A stretch of DNA of 64,000 bases from Verrucomicrobia bacterium SCGC AAA164-M04 (GCA_000383735.1 KB912157.1:1-64000); one strand, 5' to 3'. Counted from the stretch's first letter, positions 18,472 to 28,376 are shown. A program made the numbers and translations. The notes: generated by a model from the letters alone, not told the origin.

Positions 18472-19807
18472 TTAAAGTTTTGAAAGTTCTTTGAGTAATT
18501 CGCAGCTCATTTCGATCCCTTTTTTAAAGTTTTCAACTGAGTAATTTTCGTTTGGGGCGTGAATTTGGCAATCTGGCAAAGCTAGCCCGAGCATCAGGCT
18601 GTCTGCCTCAAGGATCTCCTTCATGTCTTGTATGATTGGGATGCTTCCACCCTCACGGATAAGAACTGGATCTCTTCCGAAAGCGGTTGTAAGAGCCGCC
18701 TGGGCAGCTTTTCCAAACTTTGAATGGGGATCGTTGTGGTAAGCCTTGCCGGAGTGACCATTGTGAATCTCGATCGTCACGCCTTTGGGTTTGTGTTTAC
18801 GAAGATGTTCTTCGACTTGTTGTTGTATCTTGGCTGGATCTTGGCCGGGAACGAGTCGACATGAGAGCTTGAATGTCGCTTCGGCAGGTAAAACGGTCTT
18901 CGAGCCCTCGCCTTGATAACCACTTCCAAAGCCATTTACTTCGACAGTGGGTCTTGCCCACAGGCGTTCCGCCATAGAGTAGCCCGGCTCCCCAAATGAC
19001 TCAGGAGAACCTGTGGTTTTCAAAAAATCTTCATCACTAGTGCCAGGGACTTTTGACCACATTTCACGTTCCCAGTCTTCTAGAGGAAAGACAGCCTCGT
19101 AAAATCCTGCGATCGCGATCCTGCCGTCATCGTCATGCAAACTAGCAATCATCCGAGCTGCCGCTGTCGCTGGATTGGCAATGCATCCACCATAAACCCC
19201 TGAGTGAAGATCGCCAGTTGGCCCTTTTACTTTAACTTCGAGGCAAGTGATCCCCCGTAAGCCGTAGCCAAGAGTTGGCACGCCGGGAGCAACCATTCCA
19301 GTGTCAGACACCGCGATGATATCACAAGCGAGTGAGTGTTTATGTTCATTTAAAAATGGAACAAGATTTGGCGATCCAATCTCCTCTTCTCCTTCAATAA
19401 GGAAAATAACGTTAAGTGGGAGCTCGCCGTTTTGCTTCATTATTTTCTCGGCACCGAGGATATGGACAAAGTGTTGTCCCTTGTTGTCTGCTCCCCCCCC
19501 TACCCCAGATTTTTCCATCGCGGATTTCTGGTTCAAATGGCGCCGAATCCCAAAGCTCCAAAGGGTCGACAGGTTGAACATCGTAATGACCATAGATTAA
19601 GACGGTTGGACGTCCTTCTACTTTTTTATTGCGAGCTACGATCACCGGGTTTCCAGGAGTTTCGTGGAGTCCAGTCTCTAGCCCCAGGTTCTCGAGTTGA
19701 CCTTTCAACCACTCGGCGTTGGCTCGGACGTCTTCGACGTGGCGGGAATCGGTGGAGATGCTGGGGAATCGCAAGTGTTGAAAAAGGCGCTCAAGCTCTG
19801 AAGTCAT
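18472..19807 (-). pseudogene. M20-family metallopeptidase (dipeptidase), interrupted by a frameshift
   Basis: An M20 dipeptidase of ~445 residues split between two frames. The upstream frame (ATG 19807, or TTG 19834) encodes the lid and first ligand segment YGHYDVQPVDP and reads to KIWGRGGS; the downstream frame resumes GGADNKGQHFV and continues to the end, with EGEEEIGS, SDTGM and CQIHAPNE carrying the remaining metal ligands. The junction falls in a run of eight C on the plus strand (19493-19500); seven would restore RGGADNKG, which includes a zinc-binding Asp. Everything else is intact, so it is a recent mutation, a slippage site, or a sequencing error. It lies 6 bp ahead of glnS. Confidence 0.85.
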
Positions 19808-19851
19808 GTCAGAGGGATGAGGCTGGTCCGCCAAACTCGCAAGTCACAAAT

Positions 19852-20166
19852 CTAATCCTGCAATGATTCTTCGTTTTTAGACGATTTCGTTAGACCGAGT
19901 TTTCGCTTCTCTTCACCAATGACAGCCAAAGCATCAAAGAGAGCCATAAGGATCATGAATAGACACATCGATCCAAGAAATCCCCAGAAAATCAACATTC
20001 TCCAGAGTCCCCGCGAGAGCCACGAATCGAGCGGCCAATTTCCTAGTGAAAAATAGGCCACAATCAGCATCAGTAATCCGGTGATAAACCGACGGCGCTT
20101 GCCTCGGTCGCTGAGAGTGACAGTGGCGATTGCGAGCGACATTTGCCACCAACCGGATCTTTTCAT
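19852..20166 (-). CDS. Small membrane protein, function unknown
   Basis: About 104 residues from the ATG at 20166 (the frame is open further up to 20250, but the MKRSGWW start fits better). It has two hydrophobic stretches (FITGLLMLIVAYFSL and MLIFWGFLGSMCLFMILMALFDALAVI) and a charged C-terminal tail. It is likely an inner-membrane protein with two helices. It precedes the M20 peptidase gene by about 44 bp on the same strand and is divergent from the glycosyltransferase. I do not recognise the family. Confidence 0.6.
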   Translation of the reverse strand: MKRSGWWQMSLAIATVTLSDRGKRRRFITGLLMLIVAYFSLGNWPLDSWLSRGLWRMLIFWGFLGSMCLFMILMALFDALAVIGEEKRKLGLTKSSKNEESLQD

Positions 20167-20233
20167 GGGGAAAGCATAGCGAATCCCGTTTGCTATCGCA
20201 ACGCTATCATGCAAGCTCACGTTTTCCAGTAGC

Positions 20234-21583
20234 ATGAAAATTCTGATCATTCACTACCATCTTCGTGCCGGAGGCGTTACACGGGTGATCGAATCACAAG
20301 CGCAAATTCTTCGAGAGCAAGGTCATGAGGTCCAGATTGCTTCTAGTGGTCCACTAGAAGAGTGGGCTAAGCCGGGGGTGGTTCTTCCGGAGTTGGATTA
20401 TAGAACTGAGGGGACAATCCCGGTTGAGCGACTCCTTGAACAAAAGGCCGACCTTTGGATTATTCATAATCCAACTCTTGGGCTTAATATTAATTTTCCA
20501 GAGATGATCGAAATTGCAGCACGGGCGGGAGTGCCCATGTTAATGCAAATCCACGATTTTGTGGAAGATGGACGGCCTGAAAATTACCAGCTTGTTATTG
20601 GGAATCAACGACTCTACCCCAATGCCCAGCACGTTCATTATGCCACTATCAATCGGCGTGACCTTGGAATTCTTAAGGCCGCAGGTGTTCCCGAATCTCG
20701 TGTTCACTTCCTTCCTAACGCTGTCAATCCGCCTCTTATCAAAAAAAGGGCCTTAAAAGATCCCTTTGTTTTTTATCCGGTCCGTGGGATTCGCCGAAAA
20801 AATCTCGGGGAACTTTGTCTTTTGGCGGCTCACGCTCCGCCCAAGACTCGCTTTGCGGTCGCTTTGCGATCTGGTTCGGAGGAACCCGCTTTCATTCATG
20901 ATGATTGGGTTAGCTTTGCCGAAAAAGAGCAACTCCCGATTGACTTCGATGTCGTCAGCCATGATTCCGGCTCCTTTGTGGAATTACTGGAGAGAGCAAC
21001 TCATCTTGTTACGACCTCAATCAGCGAAGGCTTTGGGCTTACTTTTCTGGATCCTGCTTTCTTAAATAAACCGCTTATCGGTCGTGACCTGCCGCAAATC
21101 ACCCGTGACTTCGTCGGCTATGGCACCCTTTATCAATCTATTCCCGTCTCTCTTGATGTCCTGCCAAGCTTAGAGAAAGAATATCGTGAGCAACTCACAA
21201 CAACCATGCTGGCTTACGGCCGAACTATGGACGTCTCAGAGCTGGATTATGCGTGGTCCCAATTCTCGGCTGGCGGAACCATCGACTTTGGGAATCTTCC
21301 AGAGAGGCTTCAGCGCAAAGTGATTTCAGATGTCACTCTTCCAGAGCTATCGGCTTGGCTAGAGGGCGCCCTCCGTCAAGAGGCCAAGGAAGTGGACACA
21401 TCTCCTTGGACTTTAAAGAGCTACTCCGAAAATCTGGACAAGATTGTAAAAGCTATCGGCGCACCCGGCGATCTTGGTTGGATTTCTCCCGAGCGGATTC
21501 TCACCCAATTTATCGTGCCCGAAAAATTCCACTTCCTACGGTCGAGGCTCAGTTATTTTGATACTCCGCCCACCAACGATTGA
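20234..21583 (+). CDS. Glycosyltransferase (GT4-like, GT-B fold)
   Basis: A 449-residue cytosolic protein. The N-terminal MKILIIHYHLRAGGVTRVIESQ is the typical GT-B acceptor-domain start with the GG loop. The C-terminal donor domain has FYPVRGIRRKNLGEL and the nucleotide-sugar-binding ATHLVTTSISEGFGLTFLDPAF (the E-x-F-G-L motif of GT4/GT1 enzymes). It transfers a sugar from a nucleotide-sugar donor; the acceptor is unknown. A C-terminal extension of ~100 residues is unassigned. The 3' end overlaps the convergent DUF6807 gene by 35 bp. Confidence 0.85.
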   Translation: MKILIIHYHLRAGGVTRVIESQAQILREQGHEVQIASSGPLEEWAKPGVVLPELDYRTEGTIPVERLLEQKADLWIIHNPTLGLNINFPEMIEIAARAGVPMLMQIHDFVEDGRPENYQLVIGNQRLYPNAQHVHYATINRRDLGILKAAGVPESRVHFLPNAVNPPLIKKRALKDPFVFYPVRGIRRKNLGELCLLAAHAPPKTRFAVALRSGSEEPAFIHDDWVSFAEKEQLPIDFDVVSHDSGSFVELLERATHLVTTSISEGFGLTFLDPAFLNKPLIGRDLPQITRDFVGYGTLYQSIPVSLDVLPSLEKEYREQLTTTMLAYGRTMDVSELDYAWSQFSAGGTIDFGNLPERLQRKVISDVTLPELSAWLEGALRQEAKEVDTSPWTLKSYSENLDKIVKAIGAPGDLGWISPERILTQFIVPEKFHFLRSRLSYFDTPPTND

Positions 21584-22469
21584 TCGCGTCTTTATTGGGC
21601 TTTCCGTCTGAGATGACGATCCGATATCTCCACGTTACCAACTCATTTGGTTGAATCACCAATGGTTTTTCCTGAATTGGGGTCCAGCAGAGAAAGACTT
21701 TACCGTCTGGCCAAGTTCGCAAGCGTTGGGGAGCATCAAAGTTTTTTGGATGCCCCATCATCGTGACAGTGGCATCGCCTTTGCTGGTCGGCCCAAAAAT
21801 AGCACACCAATCTGCACGAGTGGCGTGACTGTCTTCTCGCTTTTTTCCAGCAGAGGTGAGGTAATTGCTGTTCTTCGAATTCCACGAGTGGGGGCCACGA
21901 TAGGCGAGAGGTCCGCCATATCGATAGACAGGTAAGTCTAACCTTTCATTAGAAACGTTTTTCTGAGTGAGATGATAGTCGATAAAGTTTTCCTCTTTCG
22001 TTGCTTTAACCGAGATTGAGAGTGCCTCTTTGAGAATGATGGTCTCTTCCCTCTCGCCCCCTTTGAACGCAACTTGTTCCTGTTCCACGGTGAATCCAGT
22101 CGCGTTTCTTTTGTGCAATTTTAAAAAACGGACTCTCCCGCTTTCTTTTCCCAAATTCCAAAAATCCGGCTGGTCCTTACCGTGTTTGGTTTTCACCCAT
22201 GCATGCCACAATCCCAAATGATGAAGGTGGTCGCTTGGGTGAACACCAGTAACAATTCCCCCTTTGGGGCTTTTGAGAGGGTGGATGAATCCACTCCGAC
22301 GATAAGTTTCCTTGGCTCCTTCTGGCGGTGCAACTTCAGTTTTGTGGTAAGTCAGGATGTCGGTATTACCTCGGAGGATAACAATATCTTTCTCTGAGTC
22401 GATAACCCTGATCTCTTGGGCTGAGACCAATAGACAACTCAAAATGAAAGCGCTAAATCTTAGAGCCAT
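21549..22469 (-). CDS. DUF6807 (PmoA-like) secreted protein
   Basis: A 306-residue protein with an N-terminal signal peptide (FSAFILSCLLVSAQ). The body contains features of the DUF6807 family common in Planctomycetes and Verrucomicrobia: RSGFIHPLKSPKGGIVTGVHP with DHLHHLGLWHAW, a His-rich signature, then LPVYRYGGPLAYRGPHSW, and WCAIFGPT with MMGHPKNFDAPQRLRTW. Some relatives are annotated as methane-oxygenase PmoA-like, which is misleading; a role in carbohydrate processing is more likely. The start overlaps the upstream TIM-barrel gene's stop by 10 bp, indicating translational coupling. Confidence 0.82.
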   Translation of the reverse strand: MALRFSAFILSCLLVSAQEIRVIDSEKDIVILRGNTDILTYHKTEVAPPEGAKETYRRSGFIHPLKSPKGGIVTGVHPSDHLHHLGLWHAWVKTKHGKDQPDFWNLGKESGRVRFLKLHKRNATGFTVEQEQVAFKGGEREETIILKEALSISVKATKEENFIDYHLTQKNVSNERLDLPVYRYGGPLAYRGPHSWNSKNSNYLTSAGKKREDSHATRADWCAIFGPTSKGDATVTMMGHPKNFDAPQRLRTWPDGKVFLCWTPIQEKPLVIQPNELVTWRYRIVISDGKPNKDAINRWWAEYQNN

Positions 22470-23353
22470 GACTTTAAAACTTTTACATCTCGCGTGATAT
22501 TGGCGACGGCCTTCATCACGATTTTCTTAGGGTAAATTGGAGCTTCTCCCCATTCCATGTGCAAAGACAAAGGCATCGATGAATGCCCGTCACTTACGTC
22601 ATCAAAAGTCTTTTTATTAACGATCCCTGTATCGAGCGGGACATTTCTAAGGCTTGCTGTCCGCTTGCCGCTCCAACTGGCGTCTTTCACAAAAATTGAT
22701 CGGACGTGCTTTCCCATCGCGGCTAGAGCCGTTGGGAAGGATAAGCCTGACCCCGCCTTAACATGACGAAGATCGAAGGCGATCGCAGCGTGAGCTGGAT
22801 CGATGTTTTTAAACATCATGGCGGCGTCCCAAGCGAGCGATCCAGCATACTTAGGCCCGGCGTGAATTTGATAAAGAGCCTGCACTCCAATTTCGCGGTT
22901 CATTGCCTCGATCTCTTTCAGCTTCGTCGTATTCTCTGCAACCTGCGTGAGAAGATCTTTCGTTAAGTCGTAGCGAAAATAATCCATTCGATAGCGGATG
23001 ATGCCATTAGCTTTAAGGATACGCAGGAAATTGGCATTTTTTGCACTCGCGGAGTCTACATTGCACGTTGCGATTAAGGCTTTCTGACCATTCTTCTCGA
23101 GAGATTTAACCATCTTGGGGACTTCAACCTCGGCGTTTTTGGGCTCAATGTGCCCTCCCCGCCGAATCGTCGCTTCGATCCCTTGGACCCCCATTTTTGC
23201 CAACTCTTCACCCATGCGATCGTAATCGAGGGTTTGGATAGGCTTTTCAAAAACCACAATCGGCCATGATCCAAATTTAGTGGATTGGGCTGCAGCCAGT
23301 CTTGCTCCGATCGCTGTGAGTCCGGCTTGCGCGATAAAATGACCTCGTTTCAT
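22460..23353 (-). CDS. Secreted sugar phosphate isomerase/epimerase-like protein
   Basis: About 297 residues from ATG 23353; residues upstream in frame are not part of the protein. The N-terminus MKRGHFIAQAGLTAIGARLAAAQS is a signal peptide, possibly Tat-like. The body is a TIM-barrel of the xylose-isomerase-like type (MGVQGIEATIRRGGHIEP; ALYQIHAGPKYAG; IAFDLRHVKAGSG; FVKDASWSGKR; LHMEWGEAP). Exported family members are frequent in Verrucomicrobia and act on keto-glycosides in characterised relatives. It overlaps the DUF6807 gene, so the two products probably act together outside the cytoplasm. Confidence 0.78.
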   Translation of the reverse strand: MKRGHFIAQAGLTAIGARLAAAQSTKFGSWPIVVFEKPIQTLDYDRMGEELAKMGVQGIEATIRRGGHIEPKNAEVEVPKMVKSLEKNGQKALIATCNVDSASAKNANFLRILKANGIIRYRMDYFRYDLTKDLLTQVAENTTKLKEIEAMNREIGVQALYQIHAGPKYAGSLAWDAAMMFKNIDPAHAAIAFDLRHVKAGSGLSFPTALAAMGKHVRSIFVKDASWSGKRTASLRNVPLDTGIVNKKTFDDVSDGHSSMPLSLHMEWGEAPIYPKKIVMKAVANITRDVKVLKSWL

Positions 23354-23467
23354 ACTTGGAAGATAAAGCCCAGCTCGATCCCTTAAGACAATCCGAAATC
23401 TCAAAAACAAATCAAACCGCTTTCCCCGCTTTCTTTCCAGACCGACTAGCCTATGTTCCACCTATCC

Positions 23468-26272
23468 ATGAAATTAGTGCTTCTATTCGTAACCGCGCTC
23501 GCCCTCCCGCTTTCCGCTAATCCGGTAGCTGGCGAAGGGTCTGACCTTAAGCCAGACGCCAAAGCCATTTTCGGCTCAATGGATAATGGGTTCAGATACA
23601 TTATCTATCCAAACTCGGAGCCTCCTAGTAAATTTTCGGTCCGTCTTCATATTGGAGCAGGTTCTCTGATGGAAGCTGATAATCAACGTGGCGTGGCTCA
23701 CTTTTTAGAGCACATGGTCTTCAATGGTTCAAAAAACTTCACGCCTGCCGAGCTCATCCCACGGATGCAACGACTCGGTATTCAATTTGGAGCCCATGCC
23801 AATGCCTACACCTCATTCGATGAGACTGTCTACATGCTTGATTTGCCGAATATGGATGAGAAAACGGTGGATCTAACCTTTACTGTCATGAGGGACTTCG
23901 CGGATGGGGCTCTTCTGACCGAGGAGGAAATTGATAGCGAGCGTGGAGTTATCATTTCGGAAAAAACTTCCCGTGATTCTGTGGGTTATCGAATGATGCT
24001 GAAGCAATTTGAATACCTGATTCCGGGTTCACGTTTGATGAAACGAGTTCCGATTGGAACCGAAGAGGTAATAAGAACCGCTCCTCGCGAGCGCTTTACT
24101 GACTTTTATACTCGTTACTACACTCCCAAACGGATGACCTTCGTCGTCGTTGGCGATTTTGATTCAAAGGAAATCGAAAGGCGGATCCGCGAAACTTTTA
24201 TTTCCATGCAGAATCCCCAAGATCCAGGCCAGAATCCCCCCAAGGATATTCCCCCTTCCGGTTTCGGGCTCCGGTCTGAAGTTTTCACGGACAAGGAACT
24301 CCCTTCGACTGACATCTCGCTCTACTCTTTGCGCCCCTACACTCAGAAACCAGATACGAGCAGCAACCGTATTAATCAATACCCACTCGCCATCGCTAAT
24401 GGGATCTTGACTAGACGTTTTGGAATTCTCGCTAAAGAGGAAGGCTCGTTAATCCTCTCTGGTTCGGCAAGCCGAAGTGCCTATTTTAAGATGATCGAAC
24501 AGGGCGGTATTGAAGTGACCCCCGCTGAGGGGAAATGGAAGGAAGCGGTCCCTATTCTCGAACAAGAACTCCGCAAGGCCGTTCAATTTGGATTTACTGA
24601 AGAGGAGCTCAAGGAGGTTAAAGCGAATCTCATCAATAGTGCGGAAGAGGCTGTGAAGCGCAAAGATACCCGGCGCTCAAATGGAATTGCTATGCAGTTC
24701 ATAGGGGCTATTGGCGAAAGGAATGTCTTCACCACTCCAGAAACAAATCTAGAACTTGTTAAATCTGCCCTTGAGAGAATCACAACTGAAGATTGCCAGA
24801 AAGCGTTTAACGAGTTCTGGGATACCAAGGACCTTTCTTTAGTTCTAACGACACCTGCCGCACCAGACTCAGCAGCTGACGAACTCAAGACGATCTTTTT
24901 GAAGAGCGGTGCCTCGAAGGTTACCGCTCCCACCGAAAAGGCTCTGACTCCCTTTGCTTACACAAATTTTGGGGATCCGGGAACCGTTGTGCAGGAGACG
25001 AAAATTGAAGATCTTGGTGCGGCCCAATTGATGCTTTCTAACAATATTCGCGTCAACTACAAGCAAACCGATTTCCAGAAAAATTCGATCAGTATTAATG
25101 CCCGCTTTGGATCGGGTCAACTGAGTCAGCCGAGTGGGATATCGGGGCTCGATCGATTCGCAAGTGCCATCTTCGAGGCTGGTGGTCTGGGGAAACATTC
25201 CGCTGACGATCTTCAACGTCTTCTTGCGGGTAAGAATGTCAGTGTTGGTTTCGGGGTTGGTGAAGGGAGCTTTTCCCTCTCCGGACGGACCACTCCGGAA
25301 GATCTAGAGCTTCAGCTGCAGTTAATGTGTGCCTACCTAACTGACCCGGGATTTCGCCCTGAGGGCGAGCGGATGTTTAAGATGGCTCTGCCTATGCTCT
25401 ACAATCAGCTCGAACATTCGATGCAAGGGGCTATGATTAAAGTGGCGAGTCATATGCACGGTGGAGACTTCCGTTTCGGCTTCCCGACTCAAGAGAAGGC
25501 GATGTCGTTTAATAGTAAAATGGTTAAAGACTGGGTTATGCCCTCTTTCAAAGATGCACCACTGGAGCTTACCTTGGTTGGTGATCTCGATCCAGCTGTC
25601 GCAATACCCCTGATTCAAAAAACCTTCGGGGCCTTGCCAGAACGAAAGACCGCGAAGCCGAATTACGAGAAGCGCCGCAAAATCAATGTTCCGGCGCGTC
25701 CGGCCAACAAGAAATTTACATTCGATTCCAAGATTCCAAACGCCGCAGCCATGGTCGTTTGGAAAATTCCTGCTACTGGGACGAACGTGAAACAAGCGAG
25801 ACGATTCAATATTCTCGCCTCAATTCTCAGCGATCGGCTTCGTGAAGAAATTCGCGAGAAGCTCGGTGGTTCATACAGTCCGCGTGCTGGGGCTTCTCCC
25901 AGCCAAGAGCTTGATATGGGAGTGTTGCAAGCGATGGCCCAAGTGAAGCCCGAAGAAACTAAGAAATACGGTGATCTTATGATTTCACTTGCTCATAAAA
26001 TGGCAGAAAACGGAGTCACTCAGGACGAGCTTGAGCGCTCGCTTAAGCCGATTCAGTCGGGACTCAAAGAAAGTCTTCGTGATAATGGATATTGGCTGGG
26101 GACGGTCCTCGGAAGCAGTCAAGAGAAGCCATATAAGCTCGATTGGGCGCGGACCCGTGATCAAGATTATGGTAAGGTGACGATTGAAGAACTCAATGTC
26201 CTTGCAAAACAGTTTCTCAAAAAAAGCAATGCCCTTCTCTATGAGCTCGTGCCCGATCCGAAGGAGGAGTAA
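23468..26272 (+). CDS. M16-family zinc peptidase, secreted (insulinase-like)
   Basis: A 934-residue periplasmic peptidase. ATG 23468 gives a clean signal peptide (MKLVLLFVTALALPLSANP). The inverted zinc motif is HFLEH at residues 78-82, with the distal Glu in the EEIDSERGVIISE helix. The second M16 half and a C-terminal inactive M16 domain (REEIREKLGGSYSPRAGA; RxxxxxxxGxxY motif) are both present, as in two-domain-per-chain PqqL/pitrilysin-like enzymes. It would degrade peptides in the periplasm. It is divergent from the TIM-barrel gene (114 bp) and almost abuts the convergent cinA gene. Confidence 0.9.
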   Translation: MKLVLLFVTALALPLSANPVAGEGSDLKPDAKAIFGSMDNGFRYIIYPNSEPPSKFSVRLHIGAGSLMEADNQRGVAHFLEHMVFNGSKNFTPAELIPRMQRLGIQFGAHANAYTSFDETVYMLDLPNMDEKTVDLTFTVMRDFADGALLTEEEIDSERGVIISEKTSRDSVGYRMMLKQFEYLIPGSRLMKRVPIGTEEVIRTAPRERFTDFYTRYYTPKRMTFVVVGDFDSKEIERRIRETFISMQNPQDPGQNPPKDIPPSGFGLRSEVFTDKELPSTDISLYSLRPYTQKPDTSSNRINQYPLAIANGILTRRFGILAKEEGSLILSGSASRSAYFKMIEQGGIEVTPAEGKWKEAVPILEQELRKAVQFGFTEEELKEVKANLINSAEEAVKRKDTRRSNGIAMQFIGAIGERNVFTTPETNLELVKSALERITTEDCQKAFNEFWDTKDLSLVLTTPAAPDSAADELKTIFLKSGASKVTAPTEKALTPFAYTNFGDPGTVVQETKIEDLGAAQLMLSNNIRVNYKQTDFQKNSISINARFGSGQLSQPSGISGLDRFASAIFEAGGLGKHSADDLQRLLAGKNVSVGFGVGEGSFSLSGRTTPEDLELQLQLMCAYLTDPGFRPEGERMFKMALPMLYNQLEHSMQGAMIKVASHMHGGDFRFGFPTQEKAMSFNSKMVKDWVMPSFKDAPLELTLVGDLDPAVAIPLIQKTFGALPERKTAKPNYEKRRKINVPARPANKKFTFDSKIPNAAAMVVWKIPATGTNVKQARRFNILASILSDRLREEIREKLGGSYSPRAGASPSQELDMGVLQAMAQVKPEETKKYGDLMISLAHKMAENGVTQDELERSLKPIQSGLKESLRDNGYWLGTVLGSSQEKPYKLDWARTRDQDYGKVTIEELNVLAKQFLKKSNALLYELVPDPKEE

Positions 26273-26294
26273 TTTTTGACGAAGATCGACCGAA

Positions 26295-27530
26295 TTATTG
26301 GCCAGATTTGAGGGCCCGCCTCACTAAGTCGAGTGCCCGCTGGCTGACTTGTTGTTTGAAATCGCGTCTACTGCGTGGGTGCATTTCACGGAAAGTCTCT
26401 ATCCCTTTTGGCCCGGCAATTCCAAAGCACACTGTCCCTATGGGTTTATCCTTGGTGCCACCGGTTGGTCCGGCGATTCCCGTAATTGAAATGCTGTAGT
26501 CAGAACCGCTTGCCTGCCGGGCACCTTTTGCCATTTCGCTCGCTACCTCTTCGCTCACTGCGCCGTGCGCTGCAAGAGTGTCCTTCGAGACGCCGATGAG
26601 CTGTGCCTTCGCCTCATTAGAGTAACTGACGAAACCATGTGTGAACACAGAGCTGGCTCCTGAGATATCGGTGAGACGACTCGCGACCAAGCCTCCAGTG
26701 CAGCTTTCAGCCGTCGTAAGGGTTTTTCCAAGTCTACTTAATTCGCGAACGACTACTGACTCTAGGTTTGCCCCATCATCTGAAATTAGAAATTCCTTAA
26801 ATTTAGATACCGTTAAATTGCGTCCCTGAGCGATGACGGCGTCGGATCCGATAAGTCGAAGGTCCACTTCTCCAAGCCGAGCGCAATACCCAACTTCAAG
26901 ACCATCAATATTCGCCAATTCGTCGTCGAGTTGATCGTGAAAATCACTTTCGCCTATTCCTACAAATTTCAACTCCTGCACGTTATCGATCTCATCGACG
27001 CCAGCGAGTGCCCTAAGTCGAGGGACTACCTCCTCGTGAAACATCGGATAAAGTTCCCTTGGAGGACCAGGGAGAAGAAAAATAGCACATTTTGGATCGC
27101 CCCCAAGTCGCGGCGGGGCATAAATTCCGGGTGCAGTTCCATTATTATTTGGTAGGATATCCGCACCTACTAAGTTTTGCGCTTGTTTGAGATTTGCCTC
27201 TACCATCGGTTTGTTGCGCTTCTCAAAAAATTCATAGAGCGAGCGCAAAGCCGCTTCATCTTCAATCATCTCAACCCCTAGCACCTCGGCTAGGGCTTCT
27301 CGAGTGATATCGTCGCTAGTCGGTCCAAGCCCGCCAGTTACCAGCACTACGTCGGAGCGCCTGCTCGCTTCTCTCAATGAATCAAGGATGGCTTGGCCAT
27401 CTGGGACGGTCATCTGACGTTGGACTCTAAGTCCAAGCTTTACCAGTTCCTGCCCTATCCATGTCCCGTGCGTATTGGCGGTTGATCCAAGCAGTAACTC
27501 AGTTCCGGTATTAAGTATTTCAATCCTCAT
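26295..27530 (-). CDS. cinA: CinA-family protein (MoaB-like domain plus NMN deamidase domain)
   Basis: Starting at ATG 27530 the protein is ~411 residues. Residues 1-170 form a molybdopterin-binding-like (COG1058) domain: [20 protein letters not shown] and [18 protein letters not shown]. The C-terminal ~160 residues are the CinA domain with [20 protein letters not shown] and [13 protein letters not shown], which deamidates nicotinamide mononucleotide. Together they recycle pyridine nucleotide by-products. It overlaps the rsfS stop by 11 bp and is cotranscribed with it. Another in-frame ATG at 27539 is possible. Confidence 0.93.
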   Translation of the reverse strand: MRIEILNTGTELLLGSTANTHGTWIGQELVKLGLRVQRQMTVPDGQAILDSLREASRRSDVVLVTGGLGPTSDDITREALAEVLGVEMIEDEAALRSLYEFFEKRNKPMVEANLKQAQNLVGADILPNNNGTAPGIYAPPRLGGDPKCAIFLLPGPPRELYPMFHEEVVPRLRALAGVDEIDNVQELKFVGIGESDFHDQLDDELANIDGLEVGYCARLGEVDLRLIGSDAVIAQGRNLTVSKFKEFLISDDGANLESVVVRELSRLGKTLTTAESCTGGLVASRLTDISGASSVFTHGFVSYSNEAKAQLIGVSKDTLAAHGAVSEEVASEMAKGARQASGSDYSISITGIAGPTGGTKDKPIGTVCFGIAGPKGIETFREMHPRSRRDFKQQVSQRALDLVRRALKSGQ

Positions 27531-27882
27531 TTTGGTCATTCCAGACCACTTCCTTGGCATCGCCCCACAAAGATTCAAGGGCATAATGCTCACGGAACTC
27601 TTCGTCGAGAACGTGAACCATGACATCAATGAAATCGATCACGACCCACCGGCTTGCCGCTTTCCCCTCGGTGTGGAGGGCTGGATCAGATCCTTTTTCC
27701 CTAACACTTCCTTCGACTTCTCGGACAATCGCCTTCAAGTGGGGAAGCGAGTTGCCGGAACAAACCACCATAAAGTCCGTGAGTGTCGAGATGCCTCGTA
27801 GGTCAAAAATCCGAATGTCTTCGGCTTTTAAATCATCAGCCGCTTCTGCGCAAGCAAGGGCAAGGTCGTGTCCGGTTAACAT
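27520..27882 (-). CDS. rsfS: Ribosomal silencing factor RsfS
   Basis: A 120-residue RsfS/Iojap/DUF143 protein. The sequence DLRGISTLTDFMVVCSGNSLPHLKAI and the C-terminal WVVIDFIDVMVHVLDEEFREHYALESLWGDA are family hallmarks at full length. It binds ribosomal protein L14 and blocks subunit joining during starvation. It lies upstream of and overlaps cinA. The tRNA-Ala lies 51 bp upstream on the same strand. Confidence 0.93.
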   Translation of the reverse strand: MLTGHDLALACAEAADDLKAEDIRIFDLRGISTLTDFMVVCSGNSLPHLKAIVREVEGSVREKGSDPALHTEGKAASRWVVIDFIDVMVHVLDEEFREHYALESLWGDAKEVVWNDQNED

Positions 27883-27933
27883 AGGATTGGGTAGGAGATT
27901 GACAAAACCTTAGGCCGGTCATCGTCCGTGAAA

Positions 27934-28009
27934 TGGTGGAGCGTAGCGGATTCGAACCGCTGACCCTCTGCATGCCATGCAGATGCTCTACCAACTGAGC
28001 TAACGCCCC
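27934..28009 (-). tRNA. tRNA-Ala (GGC anticodon)
   Basis: A 76-nt cloverleaf on the minus strand: acceptor GGGGCGT / ACGCTCC with discriminator A and an encoded CCA (27936-27934). The D-arm is AGCTCAGTTGGTAGAGC, the anticodon stem TCTGC/GCAGA encloses ATGGCAT (anticodon GGC), and the T-arm is GCGGTTCGAATCCGC. It would read GCC and GCU codons. Confidence 0.95.
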
Positions 28010-28100
28010 CCAACCTTCTCAGGACGCGCGAAGGGATAGGCCGCCCCCTCTTCGGTGGCAAGAGAAAAAGCTCAGAACTTACCATTGTTCTCAGGCGTCT

Positions 28101-28376
28101 TTAGGGCCAGCGGTTCGGGTAAATCACCTCTGAGATTCGATTTATTGAGTGGCTTTCTCTCGGAACCAAATGTCCGGGTGTAGCGAAAATTCCACGGGCG
28201 AGCTTAAACTTGTGGAACCTTGATCCGTTTGAAGGAGCATAGTCTTCTGATGAGTGGCTACTCTCCGGCTGACCTGCAGTGTAAGGATTGAGGTAGAGAT
28301 CTTGGGTCAGGGTCCAGTTGAAATATATTGGGGATTGCCGCCGATCCCTATCGATTTGGCAATGAGGATCTAAGTA
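28101..28376 (-). other. Start-less 91-codon open frame behind the DCC gene
   Basis: No ATG- or GTG-initiated gene fits the ~370 bp between tRNA-Ala and the DCC gene. On the minus strand, however, the frame of the DCC protein stays open after its TAA (28377-28379) for 91 codons to TAA at 28101-28103. The translation has a protein-like composition, for example SPIYFNWTLTQDLYLNPYT and LARGIFATPGHLVPRE, but no ATG or GTG before a late TTG. It could be the 3' remnant of a decayed gene, or a chance open stretch. No structured RNA family was recognised here. Confidence 0.35.

Noticed and set aside
28010..28376. Possible structured RNA (SRP, 6S, tmRNA) in the gap near tRNA-Ala
   Set aside because: None of the conserved core motifs of these RNAs could be found on either strand.
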